Below, one piece after another: positions 43,326-52,068 of a DNA stretch of 64,000 nt. Below the pieces are notes generated by a model. It was not told the DNA's origin, ran no database searches, and was given only the letters and a program-made list of their open reading frames with translations. Location: the NCBI GenBank assembly GCA_041690495.1, contig JAWLHE010000001.1, forward strand, positions 620,001 through 684,000, read 5' to 3'. The position numbers were made by a program, and so were the translations under genes. Source of the stretch: DATAAP01 sp041690495. Its GTDB lineage: Bacteria > Pseudomonadota > Alphaproteobacteria > CACIAM-22H2. The stretch's first letter is position 1, and each line of letters begins with the position of its first letter.

Positions 43326-43823
43326 GTGAAACTCGCTACGCGTTCAGCCATCCGTCTCGTCGTGCTTTCGCTCGGCTCCGCCGCGATCCTCGCCGCGGCC
43401 GCGCAGACACAGGCGCACGAGCCGCATCACACCGTCGTGCCCGCCGACCAGGTCAAATGGGGACCGGCGCCGCCGTCGCTGCCGCCCGGCGCCCAGGCCG
43501 CGGCATTGCTGGGCAGCCCGGCGAAAGCGGGGCCGTTCGTGATCCGCCTCAAGTTCCCCTCCGGCTTCACCATCCCCCCGCATCGTCATTCGAAGGACGA
43601 GTTCGTCACCGTCATCTCCGGCACGTTCGCCATCTCCTCCGGCGAGAAGCTGGATCGCGAGATGCTCAAGCCGCTGACGGCGGCGGGCTTCGTCCACCTG
43701 CCGGCGGGAATGCCGCACTACGCCGTGACGCAAGGCGAGACCGTGGTGCAGATCAACGGCACGGGTCCGTTCGACGTGGTCTATGTCGATCCCAAGGACG
43801 ATCCGCGCAAGAAGTCGAACTGA
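43326..43823 (+). CDS. Exported cupin-domain protein
   Basis: 165 aa from GTG at 43326; AGGAAAGG lies upstream, and the ATG at 43321 is out of frame with an immediate stop. Signal peptide (LVVLSLGSAAILAAAAQTQA). The cupin motif HRHSKDEFVTVISGTF supplies two His and Glu, and GFVHLPAGMPHYAVT the third His. Periplasmic single-domain cupins of this kind bind metal; the reaction is unknown. Confidence 0.8.
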   Translation: MKLATRSAIRLVVLSLGSAAILAAAAQTQAHEPHHTVVPADQVKWGPAPPSLPPGAQAAALLGSPAKAGPFVIRLKFPSGFTIPPHRHSKDEFVTVISGTFAISSGEKLDREMLKPLTAAGFVHLPAGMPHYAVTQGETVVQINGTGPFDVVYVDPKDDPRKKSN

Positions 43824-43918
43824 AGCGGCTGCGGCCCGGAAGGCGGGGCGGCGACCAGGCGGTCGCCGGTTCCGTCTCCGCGCCCGGCCCTCCATTTTGA
43901 GAAACCGAAGGCATTGAA

Positions 43919-44674
43919 ATGAACCTGGTTCTTCGCACCCTGACCGCCGCCAGCCTCAGTGTTCTGGCGACGGGCGCTCATGCAGCCGTGGTGACCATCG
44001 ATTTCGACGGGCTCGACGGCGGGACCGACCTCCTCCACTTCGAACGACCGGCCAACTTCTACAATGGCGGATTCGGCTCGCTGGGCTCCGGGCCCGGCCC
44101 CGACTATGGCATTACCTTCCTGCCCTTCGACGCGACGTCCACCGAGCCGCGGGCGATCTGCCATGCGCCGTTCGATTGCGACGGCGGGAAGGGAAACGCG
44201 CTCTTCATCTTCGGTGACCTGCAGAACGGCAAGGAGCATGGCACCGTGATGCATATCGAAGGCGGCTTCAGGGGCATCGTGGAATTCGATGCGTCGATCA
44301 GCAATTTCGGCAGCTACGCAGAGATTGTGACGAAGACGGCTTCGAGCGACTCGATCATCACGCTCGACATCATCGAGCATCCGGACCCGTCCGACACATG
44401 CGGCAGGCTCGAGTGCGAGTTCGCGCACTACACCATCAATCTTGCCGATGACCCCTTCACGCCGGACGACATCGTGGCGCACCGCATCCTGTTCCTTACG
44501 AGGGGAACCGACGCCCTCTTCATCGACAACATCAAGTTCCACGATCTGATCCTTCCCGACACCGGCACGCCGCCGGTCACCGTTGCGGAGCCGTCTTCGG
44601 CGCTGATGCTCGGCGGCGTGGGCCTGCTCGGCGCGGTGCTGCGACGGCGCCGGACGCCTCGTGCGGGCGACTGA
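43919..44674 (+). CDS. Exported protein with PEP-CTERM-type sorting tail
   Basis: 251 aa. Signal peptide (TLTAASLSVLATGAHAA) and a C-terminal tripartite tail: AEPSS, hydrophobic stretch ALMLGGVGLLGAVL, then RRRR, as in exosortase substrates. The middle is acidic and beta-rich with FDCDGGKGNALF and two Cys in CGRLEC, similar in style to secreted PEP-CTERM proteins with no known function. 95 bp after the cupin. No exosortase gene is in the window. Confidence 0.75.
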   Translation: MNLVLRTLTAASLSVLATGAHAAVVTIDFDGLDGGTDLLHFERPANFYNGGFGSLGSGPGPDYGITFLPFDATSTEPRAICHAPFDCDGGKGNALFIFGDLQNGKEHGTVMHIEGGFRGIVEFDASISNFGSYAEIVTKTASSDSIITLDIIEHPDPSDTCGRLECEFAHYTINLADDPFTPDDIVAHRILFLTRGTDALFIDNIKFHDLILPDTGTPPVTVAEPSSALMLGGVGLLGAVLRRRRTPRAGD

Positions 44675-44810
44675 GTGATTCGGGGGCGCGGGATGTCCGC
44701 GGGCGCCGTGAGGGTGATCCTGCCCGGCTCTCCGGTTTCGGGAACCGGGCAATGCGCCTCGCTCGAAGGGCGGCTCGAGACGGCGCGCCGGCGCCACGGC
44801 TGAGCGACGG

Positions 44811-45053
44811 ATGAGCAAGCTCCGGCGCATCCTGGGCACGATCGGCGACGTCCGCGCTTTGCGCACGGACCGCCGGCCCCCGGCGGTCGCGGACCTGCCG
44901 GTCAGGATCGAGGTCTTCAATCCCCTGGAGCGGGACAGCCGTCGCCTGGTGCTCGGCGCGATCGGGATGGCGGGGACGGCAGCGCCGTTCGAGCCGCGGA
45001 ATGCCGCCACCCGGGCGGCGCGCCCGTCGTCGCGCGACACGGAGGGCATCTGA
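44811..45053 (+). CDS. Possible small protein before lysE
   Basis: 80 aa from ATG at 44811 to a stop 1 bp before the LysE start. No recognised family. Basic N-terminus (SKLRRILGTIGDVRALRTDRR) and low-complexity C-terminus. The close junction to the LysE gene favours it slightly; composition is also what random frames give in this GC-rich DNA. Confidence 0.3.
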   Translation: MSKLRRILGTIGDVRALRTDRRPPAVADLPVRIEVFNPLERDSRRLVLGAIGMAGTAAPFEPRNAATRAARPSSRDTEGI

Positions 45054-45054
45054 C

Positions 45055-45648
45055 ATGGAAGGGCTGCTCGGCTTCGTTCTGGCTGCGGTGGCGCTGGCCG
45101 GCAGCCCCGGCCCGGCCACGCTGAGCCTCGCCGCGACGGGCGCTGCATTCGGCGCCCGCCGGGGGATTCGCTACATGACCGGCATCGTCATCGGCATGAT
45201 CCCCGTCATGGGGATCACCGTGACTGGCGTGCTGGGCGTGCTGCTCGCTCTGCCGGGAGCTGCGCCTACTGTGGCCGTCATGGCTGCCGTGTACTTCTTC
45301 TATCTCGCCGTCCGCATCGCCACTGCGCCGCCCCTGTCGGAGTCCGCCGGACAGGATCGCCGGCCGTCGTTCGCCGGCGGCGTGTTTCTGTCGCTCGTGA
45401 ACCCGAAGGGCTACGCCGCCGTGGCCGCCCTGTCCTCCGGCTTCGTGCTGGTACGGGAGCGCCTCGAGCTCGATGCGGTGGCCAAGGTGGCTGTGCTGGT
45501 GGCGATCACCGCCGCGGTCAATACGGCATGGCTCTTCGCCGGGGCCGCGCTCACGCGGTTCTTTCGCGAGCCCCGGGCCAATCGGGCGATCAACGTGACC
45601 TTCGCCGTGCTCCTGGTCGCGTCCGTCGCGTTCGCGCTGCTGTTCTGA
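45055..45648 (+). CDS. LysE/RhtB-family amino-acid exporter
   Basis: 197 aa from ATG at 45055, with five to six transmembrane segments. LysE signature at the N-terminus: ALAGSPGPATLSLAATGAAFGARRGIRY, and LSLVNPKGYAAVAALSSG in the middle. LysE/RhtB proteins export amino acids or derivatives by proton antiport. Substrate not evident. Confidence 0.88.
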   Translation: MEGLLGFVLAAVALAGSPGPATLSLAATGAAFGARRGIRYMTGIVIGMIPVMGITVTGVLGVLLALPGAAPTVAVMAAVYFFYLAVRIATAPPLSESAGQDRRPSFAGGVFLSLVNPKGYAAVAALSSGFVLVRERLELDAVAKVAVLVAITAAVNTAWLFAGAALTRFFREPRANRAINVTFAVLLVASVAFALLF

Positions 45649-45826
45649 GCCTGCATTGCCGTCCGCCGCCGCGGTCTGCCGGCGTCACGGCTGCCGTGAC
45701 TCCGGAGCGGCCGGCAATCCCCCGCGCGATGCGGGCGCGGTTTCCGGCGTCAAGACCGGGCGAAGCCGCTCGATTCCGAGGCGGCTATCGTCCACTATTG
45801 GCGCGACCGCGCCACGCGAGGGGGAA

Positions 45827-46480
45827 ATGTCGCCGACACTCTATGCCCACCCGTTCTCTTCCTACTGCCAGAAGGTACTGATCGCGCTTTACGAGAACGG
45901 CACGCCTTTCACGTTCCGGATGCTGGACGATGCGCAGTCCGCGGCGGAGCTTGCGGCGCTGTGGCCGCTCAAGCGCTTTCCCGTGCTCGTCGACGAGGGC
46001 CGCACTGTGATGGAGGCGACCATCATCATCGAGCATCTCGGGCTTCATCATCCCGGGCCGGTGCGGCTGATCCCGGAGGACGCGCGCGCGGCGCTCGAGG
46101 TGCGGAAGATGGACCGCTTCTTCGACAACTACGTCATGACGCCGATGCAGAAGATCGTCGGCGACAGCCTCCGCGCGGCGGAGAACCGCGACCGGCACGG
46201 CGTCGCCGAGGCACGGGCGATGCTCGACACCGCCTATCGCTGGCTCGACGGGACGATGGCGGCGCGCGAATGGTCGGCGGGCGACGGCTTCAGCCTCGCC
46301 GACTGCGCCGCGGCGCCCGCGCTGTTCTACGCCGACTGGGTCCACCCGATCGGCGGCGCCTTCGCCAACGTCCGTGCCTATCGTCAGCGGCTGCTCGCGC
46401 GGCCGTCCTTCGCGCGCGCGGTGGACGAGGCCCGGCCCTATCGTCCGCTCTTTCCGCTCGGCGCGCCCGACCGCGACTGA
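45827..46480 (+). CDS. Glutathione S-transferase family protein
   Basis: 217 aa from ATG at 45827 (GGGGG just upstream). N-terminal thioredoxin-like domain LYAHPFSSYCQKVLIALYEN with PLKRFPVLVDEG (cis-Pro) and EATIIIEHL (glutathione gamma-Glu contact); C-terminal helical domain with DGFSLADCAAAPALFY. Ser/Cys near residues 12-14 could act as the catalytic residue. Convergent with the IclR gene. Confidence 0.9.
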   Translation: MSPTLYAHPFSSYCQKVLIALYENGTPFTFRMLDDAQSAAELAALWPLKRFPVLVDEGRTVMEATIIIEHLGLHHPGPVRLIPEDARAALEVRKMDRFFDNYVMTPMQKIVGDSLRAAENRDRHGVAEARAMLDTAYRWLDGTMAAREWSAGDGFSLADCAAAPALFYADWVHPIGGAFANVRAYRQRLLARPSFARAVDEARPYRPLFPLGAPDRD

Positions 46481-46522
46481 GGCGCGGGCCGCAACGCGCC
46501 GCCCGGGCAGGAGCCGCGCCGG

Positions 46523-47299
46523 CTACGCGGCGCTGTCCTGCGACCGGGACTTGCCGGTTCCGTGCGGACGCGCGCGCGCGACGTTGGGCCGTCGGCCGCC
46601 GAAAATGCCCGGATCGCCGCCGAGACGCGTCGTGACGTCCTGCGCCGCCTTCAGCAGCAGCGTCTCGAATTTCTCGATCGCCGTCTTGTCGAACCTGAAC
46701 TCCGGTCCGCTGATCGTGAGCGCGCCGACGAATCCTTCGCTGCCGAAGACCGGCGCCGCTACGCCGGCCATGCCCTTCGCCGTCTCGCCCGCCGTGGAGA
46801 CCACGAGCCGTTTCCTGATCGGCTCGTACCGCGGATCGTGGCGTCCGCTGAACGCCAGGATGACCCTGCCGCCGGCGCCGCGGTCCAGCGGGAGCAGGTC
46901 GCCCGGACTGACGTTGTCCCGAAGCCGCTGCGGGGAATCGACTCGGTAGAGACACATCCGCTGGTCGCCGGCGCGCACCTGGAACCCGGCGCTCTCGGCG
47001 CTCGCGTCCACCAGCGCCTGCAGCACCGGAACAATCAGGCCGGGCGGCGTCACGGCCGCCTGATAGAAGCGGCTGAGGCGAAACACGGCCGGGCCGATAT
47101 AGTATTTGCCATTCTGGTCCTGCCCCAGGTATCCGGCCGCCAGCAGCGTCTGGACCAGGCGCAGGATGGTGCTCTTGTAGAGGCCGGTCCTGTCGGACAG
47201 CTCGGCGAGAGACAGGAAGCGCTCGCCGTCCCGGAACGCGTCCAGGACGGAGAGCGCGCGCTCCACGGCGGCGACCGTCTTGAGGTCGGTTTCTTCCAT
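46523..47299 (-). CDS. IclR-family transcriptional regulator
   Basis: 258 aa. N-terminal winged helix (KTVAAVERALSVLDAF, FLSLAELSDRTGLYKSTILRLVQTLL) and a C-terminal effector domain (about 85-245; GVAAPVFGSEGFVGALTISG). The first gene after it on the same strand upstream is the TctC-type binding protein (33 bp), so the two form one transcription unit headed by TctC. It probably recognises the palindrome at 48434-48448 and controls the divergent catabolic genes. Confidence 0.92.
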   Translation of the reverse strand: MEETDLKTVAAVERALSVLDAFRDGERFLSLAELSDRTGLYKSTILRLVQTLLAAGYLGQDQNGKYYIGPAVFRLSRFYQAAVTPPGLIVPVLQALVDASAESAGFQVRAGDQRMCLYRVDSPQRLRDNVSPGDLLPLDRGAGGRVILAFSGRHDPRYEPIRKRLVVSTAGETAKGMAGVAAPVFGSEGFVGALTISGPEFRFDKTAIEKFETLLLKAAQDVTTRLGGDPGIFGGRRPNVARARPHGTGKSRSQDSAA

Positions 47300-47332
47300 G
47301 AAGGCTTCCTATACTCTGCCGCAGCCGGCTGC

Positions 47333-48298
47333 TCAATCCACCGTGATGTTGGCCTTCCTGATGACGACGCCCCAGCGCTCCGTCTCGGAACGGAGGCGCT
47401 CGCTCAGGACTTCGGAAGGCCCGTACGCGGCCTCGATGCTGAGGCCGGCGAGCCGCTCGCGCATCTCCGGGTCGGCCAGGGTCTTGCTTACCGCCTCGTT
47501 CAGCGTCGACACGACCTCCTTCGGCAGGCCGGCCGGACCGAACAGGCCCCACCACGACGTCACGTTCACCTGCGGATAGCCGGCCTCGGCGGTCGTCGGG
47601 ACGTTCGGCAGCGTGCGTTCGCGCCTGGCGCCTGTGACGGCGAGCGCTTTCACCTTGCCGGCTTCGATGAAGGATTTCGTGCTGCTGATTCCTGTGAACA
47701 GCATCGAAACGCGGCCGCCGAGAACATCGGTCAGGGCCGGACCGACGCCCTTGTACGGTACGACGATGAGGTCCAGACCGGCCGCCGACTTGAACACTTC
47801 CGCGGCGATGTGCGGCGGATTGCCGTATCCGGCGGTGGCAACCGACATCTCGCCCGACCTGGCCTTCGCCAGCGCCACGAGCTCATCGAGCGAGCTTGCC
47901 TCGATCGTGGCGTCGGTCACCAGCACCAGCGGCGCCGTGCCGACCATCGCGACCGGAGCCAGGTCCTTTGTCGGTTCATACGGCATGTTCCGGAAGAGGC
48001 TGGGATTTGCGGCGAGCGCGAGGTCGCCGATCAGGAGCGTGTATCCGTCGGGTGCGGACTTCGCCACCGCGCCCGCCCCGATATTGGTGCCCGCGCCCGG
48101 CCGGTTCTCGACAAGCACGTTCTTGCCGAGAACTTTTGCCATGCCTTCGGCAACGTGCCTCGCGAGGATGTCGGTGCCGCCTCCCGGCGCATACGGCACG
48201 ACGATCTGTACCGGCTTCGACGGATAGGTTTCCGCCTGGGCTGCCGATGCCAGCACGCACGAGGCGACAAGAAGGGCTGCTCTGCAAACATTTCTCAT
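47333..48298 (-). CDS. Bug/TctC-family tripartite tricarboxylate solute-binding protein
   Basis: 321 aa from ATG at 48298 (GAGGAATT upstream). Signal peptide (AALLVASCVLASAAQAE), then family motifs YPSKPVQIVVPYAPGGGTDI, VENRPGAGTNIGAGAVAK and VAPVAMVGTAPLVLV. Such proteins bind carboxylates or aromatic acids in the periplasm. No TctA/TctB permease is nearby, which is common for Bug proteins. It faces the VOC/monooxygenase genes, so its ligand may be their substrate. Confidence 0.9.
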   Translation of the reverse strand: MRNVCRAALLVASCVLASAAQAETYPSKPVQIVVPYAPGGGTDILARHVAEGMAKVLGKNVLVENRPGAGTNIGAGAVAKSAPDGYTLLIGDLALAANPSLFRNMPYEPTKDLAPVAMVGTAPLVLVTDATIEASSLDELVALAKARSGEMSVATAGYGNPPHIAAEVFKSAAGLDLIVVPYKGVGPALTDVLGGRVSMLFTGISSTKSFIEAGKVKALAVTGARRERTLPNVPTTAEAGYPQVNVTSWWGLFGPAGLPKEVVSTLNEAVSKTLADPEMRERLAGLSIEAAYGPSEVLSERLRSETERWGVVIRKANITVD

Positions 48299-48433
48299 GG
48301 GCGCAATTCCTCGATACTCGGAACGGATGGCGATATCGCCCCGGCGGCACGCATGCCGGGCGGCGGCTGTTTCGTACGGCCGCCGGTTTCCGGAGCCCTG
48401 AATCATCGGATCTGATCAGGTCTTGAAAAAAAA

Positions 48434-48448
48434 TAGAATGACGTTCTA
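48434..48448. promoter_or_regulatory. Palindrome, candidate IclR operator
   Basis: TAGAA-TGACG-TTCTA, perfect 5-bp arms flanked by A-rich sequence, in the 256-bp divergent region between the TctC-IclR unit and the VOC gene. It resembles the spacing of IclR-family operators. Confidence 0.55.
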
Positions 48449-48554
48449 AAACAGTCAACGCCGATGTCGCGCCTCCGGCGCGAACGCGGAGCGGGACGTC
48501 GGCGCGACCGCTGCAGCCTTTCACATTGCGCGAGATTCGACAGGAGACTTGAAG

Positions 48555-49079
48555 ATGATGATCACTCCCTGCGGCCTGGACCACGTGGCATATCGCTGTC
48601 GCGATGCGAAGGAGACCACGGAGTTCTACACGAAGCTGCTCAACATGCGGCTGGTCGCGGCGGTCACGGATTCCCACGTGCAGTCCACCAAGGAGTACTG
48701 CCCGCACATCCATGTGTTCTTCGCGATGGAGGACGGCAGCTGCGTCGCCTTCTTCGAAACGCCGGAAGAGCCGCCGATGGGGCGCGATCCCAACACGCCG
48801 GCCTGGGTCCAGCACCTCGCGCTGCGGGTCAAGGACCGCGAGACGCTGATGGCGGCGAAGGAACGGCTGGAAGCGGCCGGCATCGAGGTCATCGGCCCGA
48901 AGGACGGCCATCTGTGCGTGTCGATCTACTTCTTCGATCCCAGCGGCCATCGGCTCGAGTTGACCAACCGCAAGGTGACTCCCGACGAGCGCACCGAGCG
49001 CGATGCGCATCGGGTGCTGGAGCGCTGGAACGAAACACGGCAGCCCGTGCGCGACGTCGCGCTCGAACGCCCTATCTGA
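48555..49079 (+). CDS. VOC-fold metalloprotein (glyoxalase/extradiol-dioxygenase superfamily)
   Basis: 174 aa from ATG at 48555 (AGGAG eight bases upstream). Two paired beta-alpha-beta-beta-beta modules with the metal ligands of the VOC fold: His10 in LDHVAY, His87 in VQHLAL and Glu135 in HRLELT. Ring-cleaving extradiol dioxygenases, lyases and isomerases share this site; size and neighbours (FAD monooxygenase, hydrolase) make a ring- or bond-cleaving role likely but unproven. Confidence 0.82.
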   Translation: MMITPCGLDHVAYRCRDAKETTEFYTKLLNMRLVAAVTDSHVQSTKEYCPHIHVFFAMEDGSCVAFFETPEEPPMGRDPNTPAWVQHLALRVKDRETLMAAKERLEAAGIEVIGPKDGHLCVSIYFFDPSGHRLELTNRKVTPDERTERDAHRVLERWNETRQPVRDVALERPI

Positions 49080-49091
49080 AGAGCAGCCGAG

Positions 49092-50906
49092 ATGGTTCTG
49101 AAGCATGATGGGGCCGACGTCGTCATCGTCGGCGGAGGTCCGGTCGGTCTTGCGCTCGCCGGCGAGCTCGGGTGGCGCGGCAACTCCGCCATCCTCCTCG
49201 AGCAGTCCGACGGCGTCGTTCGCCATCCGAAGATGGACGGCATCGACCTGCGGGTGATGGAGTTCTGCCGTCGATGGGGTCTCATCGGGCAGATGAAGGA
49301 ATACCCGTTCCCGCGGGACTACCCGCAGGACATGGTCTATGTGACGAGCCTTGCCGGCTTCGAGCTCGGCCGCGAATCCTTCGTCACGCCGTCCGGCGGT
49401 CCCGAGGCATGCTTCGGCTCCCCGAGCCCGGAAACGCGCATCCGGTGCCCCCAGACATTCTTCGACCCGATCCTGAGGCGGTTCGCCGAATCCTTCCCGG
49501 CCAACGCGCTGCGCTTCGGCTGCTGCTATACCCGGTTCGAGGAGGACGACGGCGGCGTCACGGTATTCTACGAGGACGTCTCGAGCGGGCGCACGCACGC
49601 CGTGCGCGGCAGGTATCTCGTCGCCTGCGACGGCGCCAACAGCACGGTCCGCAAGCAACTCGGGATCGGGTTCGACGGGCTGGGCGCCCTCAACTACACG
49701 ACCAACGTTCTGTTCCGGTCGGCGGATCTCTTCGCCTATCACGACAAGCGGCCCGGCTACCGGTGGATCTTCATCGGGCCGGAAGGCACCTACGCGACGA
49801 TGTCGGCCATCAATGGCCGCGACGAATGGCGCGCGCAGCTATTCGCCGAAGAGGGGAAGCCGCTGGATAAGGACGAGATCGGCGCACGCCTTGAGCGGAT
49901 CGTCGGCCGCCGGTTCGACTACGAGATCGTGTCGACCCTGCACTGGTCGCGCCGCGAGCTCGTCGCGAATACCTATCGCAAGGGCCGCGTCCTCATGGCG
50001 GGCGATGCCTGCCATGCGACGTCGCCGACCGGCGGCTTCGGCATGAACACCGGGATCAAGGACGCGGTCGATCTGGCCTGGAAGCTCGACGCGGAGCTGA
50101 AGGGGTGGGCGGGACCGCGCCTGCTCGACTCGTACGACGCCGAGCGCCGCCCGTCCGGCGCGCGGGCGGTCCGCGAGGCGAGCGGGAACTGGCGCCGGAT
50201 GATGTCGCCCGGCGCGAATCCCCGCCTTCTCGAGCAAAGCTACGAGGGCGCCCTGATCCGCTACGACGTCGGCCGCCGCTTTTCCGCGACGATGCTGCGC
50301 GAGTGGTACAAGCTCGGCATCGATCTCGGATATGTCTACCAGGACTCGCCGGTCTGCTGGCCGGACGAGATCGAGGACGAGCCGAAAGCCGCGTCCGTGC
50401 CGGTTGCGGCGCTCGGGAAGCACGACATCCCGACCGGGTTCCTGTCCGACGGCACGCCGATCGACCCGAGCGTGCTGCGCGAATGGCAGCGCCTCCTCGT
50501 TCATCTCTCGGACGGCAACCCGGTCCGGATGGAGTGGAAGGAACTCGATGCCGCCGAGGTCATGGTCTATCGCCAGACCAGCCGGCCCGGCGCGCGGGCG
50601 CCGCACGTCTGGCTGTCCGACGGGCGCTCGACGCTCGATCTCTTCGGTCGTGGCTTCGTGCTGCTGCGCCTCGACCGTGCCGCTCCGGATGTATCGGAAC
50701 TCAAGACCGCGGCCGCGGCGCGGGGCGTGCCGTTGGAGATCGTGGACTGCGACGAGCCGCAGGTCGTCGCCCTGTACCGGAGGTCGCTCGTTCTCGTCCG
50801 CCCGGACGGCCACGTCGCCTGGCGCGGCAACGCATGGCCTGAGGCCGGGGTTGATGCCCTGATCGATTGCGTCCGGGGCGCCCGGCTCGCAGCAGCGAGG
50901 AATTGA
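49092..50906 (+). CDS. FAD-dependent aromatic-ring monooxygenase (MhpA/PheA-like)
   Basis: 604 aa, class A flavoprotein hydroxylase. GXGXXG at VVIVGGGPVGLALAGEL, DG motif region YLVACDGANSTVRKQLG and the FAD-binding GRVLMAGDACHATSPTGGFGMNTGI. The C-terminal thioredoxin-like domain of phenol hydroxylases appears in the last 170 residues. It would hydroxylate a ring or an equivalent substrate with NAD(P)H and O2. 12 bp after the VOC gene and 5 bp before the hydrolase gene. Confidence 0.9.
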   Translation: MVLKHDGADVVIVGGGPVGLALAGELGWRGNSAILLEQSDGVVRHPKMDGIDLRVMEFCRRWGLIGQMKEYPFPRDYPQDMVYVTSLAGFELGRESFVTPSGGPEACFGSPSPETRIRCPQTFFDPILRRFAESFPANALRFGCCYTRFEEDDGGVTVFYEDVSSGRTHAVRGRYLVACDGANSTVRKQLGIGFDGLGALNYTTNVLFRSADLFAYHDKRPGYRWIFIGPEGTYATMSAINGRDEWRAQLFAEEGKPLDKDEIGARLERIVGRRFDYEIVSTLHWSRRELVANTYRKGRVLMAGDACHATSPTGGFGMNTGIKDAVDLAWKLDAELKGWAGPRLLDSYDAERRPSGARAVREASGNWRRMMSPGANPRLLEQSYEGALIRYDVGRRFSATMLREWYKLGIDLGYVYQDSPVCWPDEIEDEPKAASVPVAALGKHDIPTGFLSDGTPIDPSVLREWQRLLVHLSDGNPVRMEWKELDAAEVMVYRQTSRPGARAPHVWLSDGRSTLDLFGRGFVLLRLDRAAPDVSELKTAAAARGVPLEIVDCDEPQVVALYRRSLVLVRPDGHVAWRGNAWPEAGVDALIDCVRGARLAAARN

Positions 50907-50911
50907 GGACA

Positions 50912-52039
50912 GTGGACCAGATCATCGAAGTTCCCGTGAAGCCGGGCGGCTTCATGGAGAGTCAGAGCGGAATCCAGCGGCGGCGGCCGAAGATCTTCTG
51001 CCGCCTCGTCGCGAAGGACGATTCGCGCGACACCGCGTTCGTGCTGGTCCATCCGACCAGCAACTTCCACAGCCACTATCTCATCGAGCCGCTGGTTGCG
51101 CGCGGCTGCGCGGTGCTCGCGGTCAACACGCGCTACGTGGCGAACGACGCGATGCTGACGATGGAGCGGGCGGTCCAGGACCTCGGCGCCGCGATCCGCC
51201 ATCTGCGCGGCCTGGATTTCCGCCGCGTGGTGCTGATCGGCAATTCCGGGGGCGGCTCGCTTGCCGCCATGTACCAGGAGCAGGCCGAGCGGCTCACGAT
51301 CCGCGATACGCCCGACGGGATCGCGATCGATCTCGGGCCCGCCGATCTGCCGCCCGCAGATGCGCTGGCGCTGGTCTGCGCGCATCCGGGGCGCGCCGAG
51401 CAGCTGCTCGCCAAGATCGATCCCGCGGTCATCGACGAGCGCTGCCCGGACCTCAGGGACAAATCGCTGGACATGTACGACCCGTCGGTCCGGCCGCCCT
51501 TCGACCGGAAATGGCTCGCCCGCTACCGGGCCGCGCAGCGCACGCGGCTGCAGCGCATCACGGACGGCGTGCTCGCCCGGATCGGCCAGCTCGAAGCGAC
51601 CCAGCCTGCGGAAGTGGCCGACGAGCCGTTCATCATTCACCGGACCCAGGCCGATCCACGCCTCCTCGACCTGACGCTGGACCCCAATGACCGCAGGCAG
51701 GGCTCGATCCAGGGGCAGGCGGTTCTCGCCAACCTTGCGGCGAACGGACTGGCGCGGTTTTGCACGCTGCGATCGTTCCTCAGCCAGTGGAGTCCGGTCC
51801 ACACGCGCGCGAACGGTCCGCGATGCCTCGCCGGCACGTCGGTTCCGGTGCTGGTGGTGAACCACACCGCCGACCAGACGGTGTTCCCGAGTCACATCGA
51901 TCAATGGCTGCAGGCCGCCGGGACGCGCGGCGTCAGGCACGATCTCGTCGGCGCCCCGCACTATCTCGACGATCGTCCGGAGCTGATGAACGCGCTGTGC
52001 GACGTGCTGGTCGGATGGGCGCGGGACGTCCGGGCGTGA
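50912..52039 (+). CDS. Alpha/beta-hydrolase family protein
   Basis: 375 aa from GTG at 50912, five bases after the monooxygenase stop with GAGG before it; an in-frame start at 50867 would overlap that gene. Nucleophile elbow LIGNSGGGSLAAM (Ser112), acid-region VVNHTADQTVFPSH and catalytic His in GAPHYLDD. Lipase/hydrolase fold without signal peptide. In this operon it may cleave a ring-opened or ester intermediate. Confidence 0.78.
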   Translation: MDQIIEVPVKPGGFMESQSGIQRRRPKIFCRLVAKDDSRDTAFVLVHPTSNFHSHYLIEPLVARGCAVLAVNTRYVANDAMLTMERAVQDLGAAIRHLRGLDFRRVVLIGNSGGGSLAAMYQEQAERLTIRDTPDGIAIDLGPADLPPADALALVCAHPGRAEQLLAKIDPAVIDERCPDLRDKSLDMYDPSVRPPFDRKWLARYRAAQRTRLQRITDGVLARIGQLEATQPAEVADEPFIIHRTQADPRLLDLTLDPNDRRQGSIQGQAVLANLAANGLARFCTLRSFLSQWSPVHTRANGPRCLAGTSVPVLVVNHTADQTVFPSHIDQWLQAAGTRGVRHDLVGAPHYLDDRPELMNALCDVLVGWARDVRA

Positions 52040-52068
52040 CCTGACCGCCTGGCACGGCAGGGGCCGCG

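Noticed and set aside
43781..45148. 455-residue minus-strand frame opposite the PEP-CTERM gene
   Set aside because: No family resemblance, while the plus strand shows signal peptide and sorting tail; composition is that of a shadow frame.
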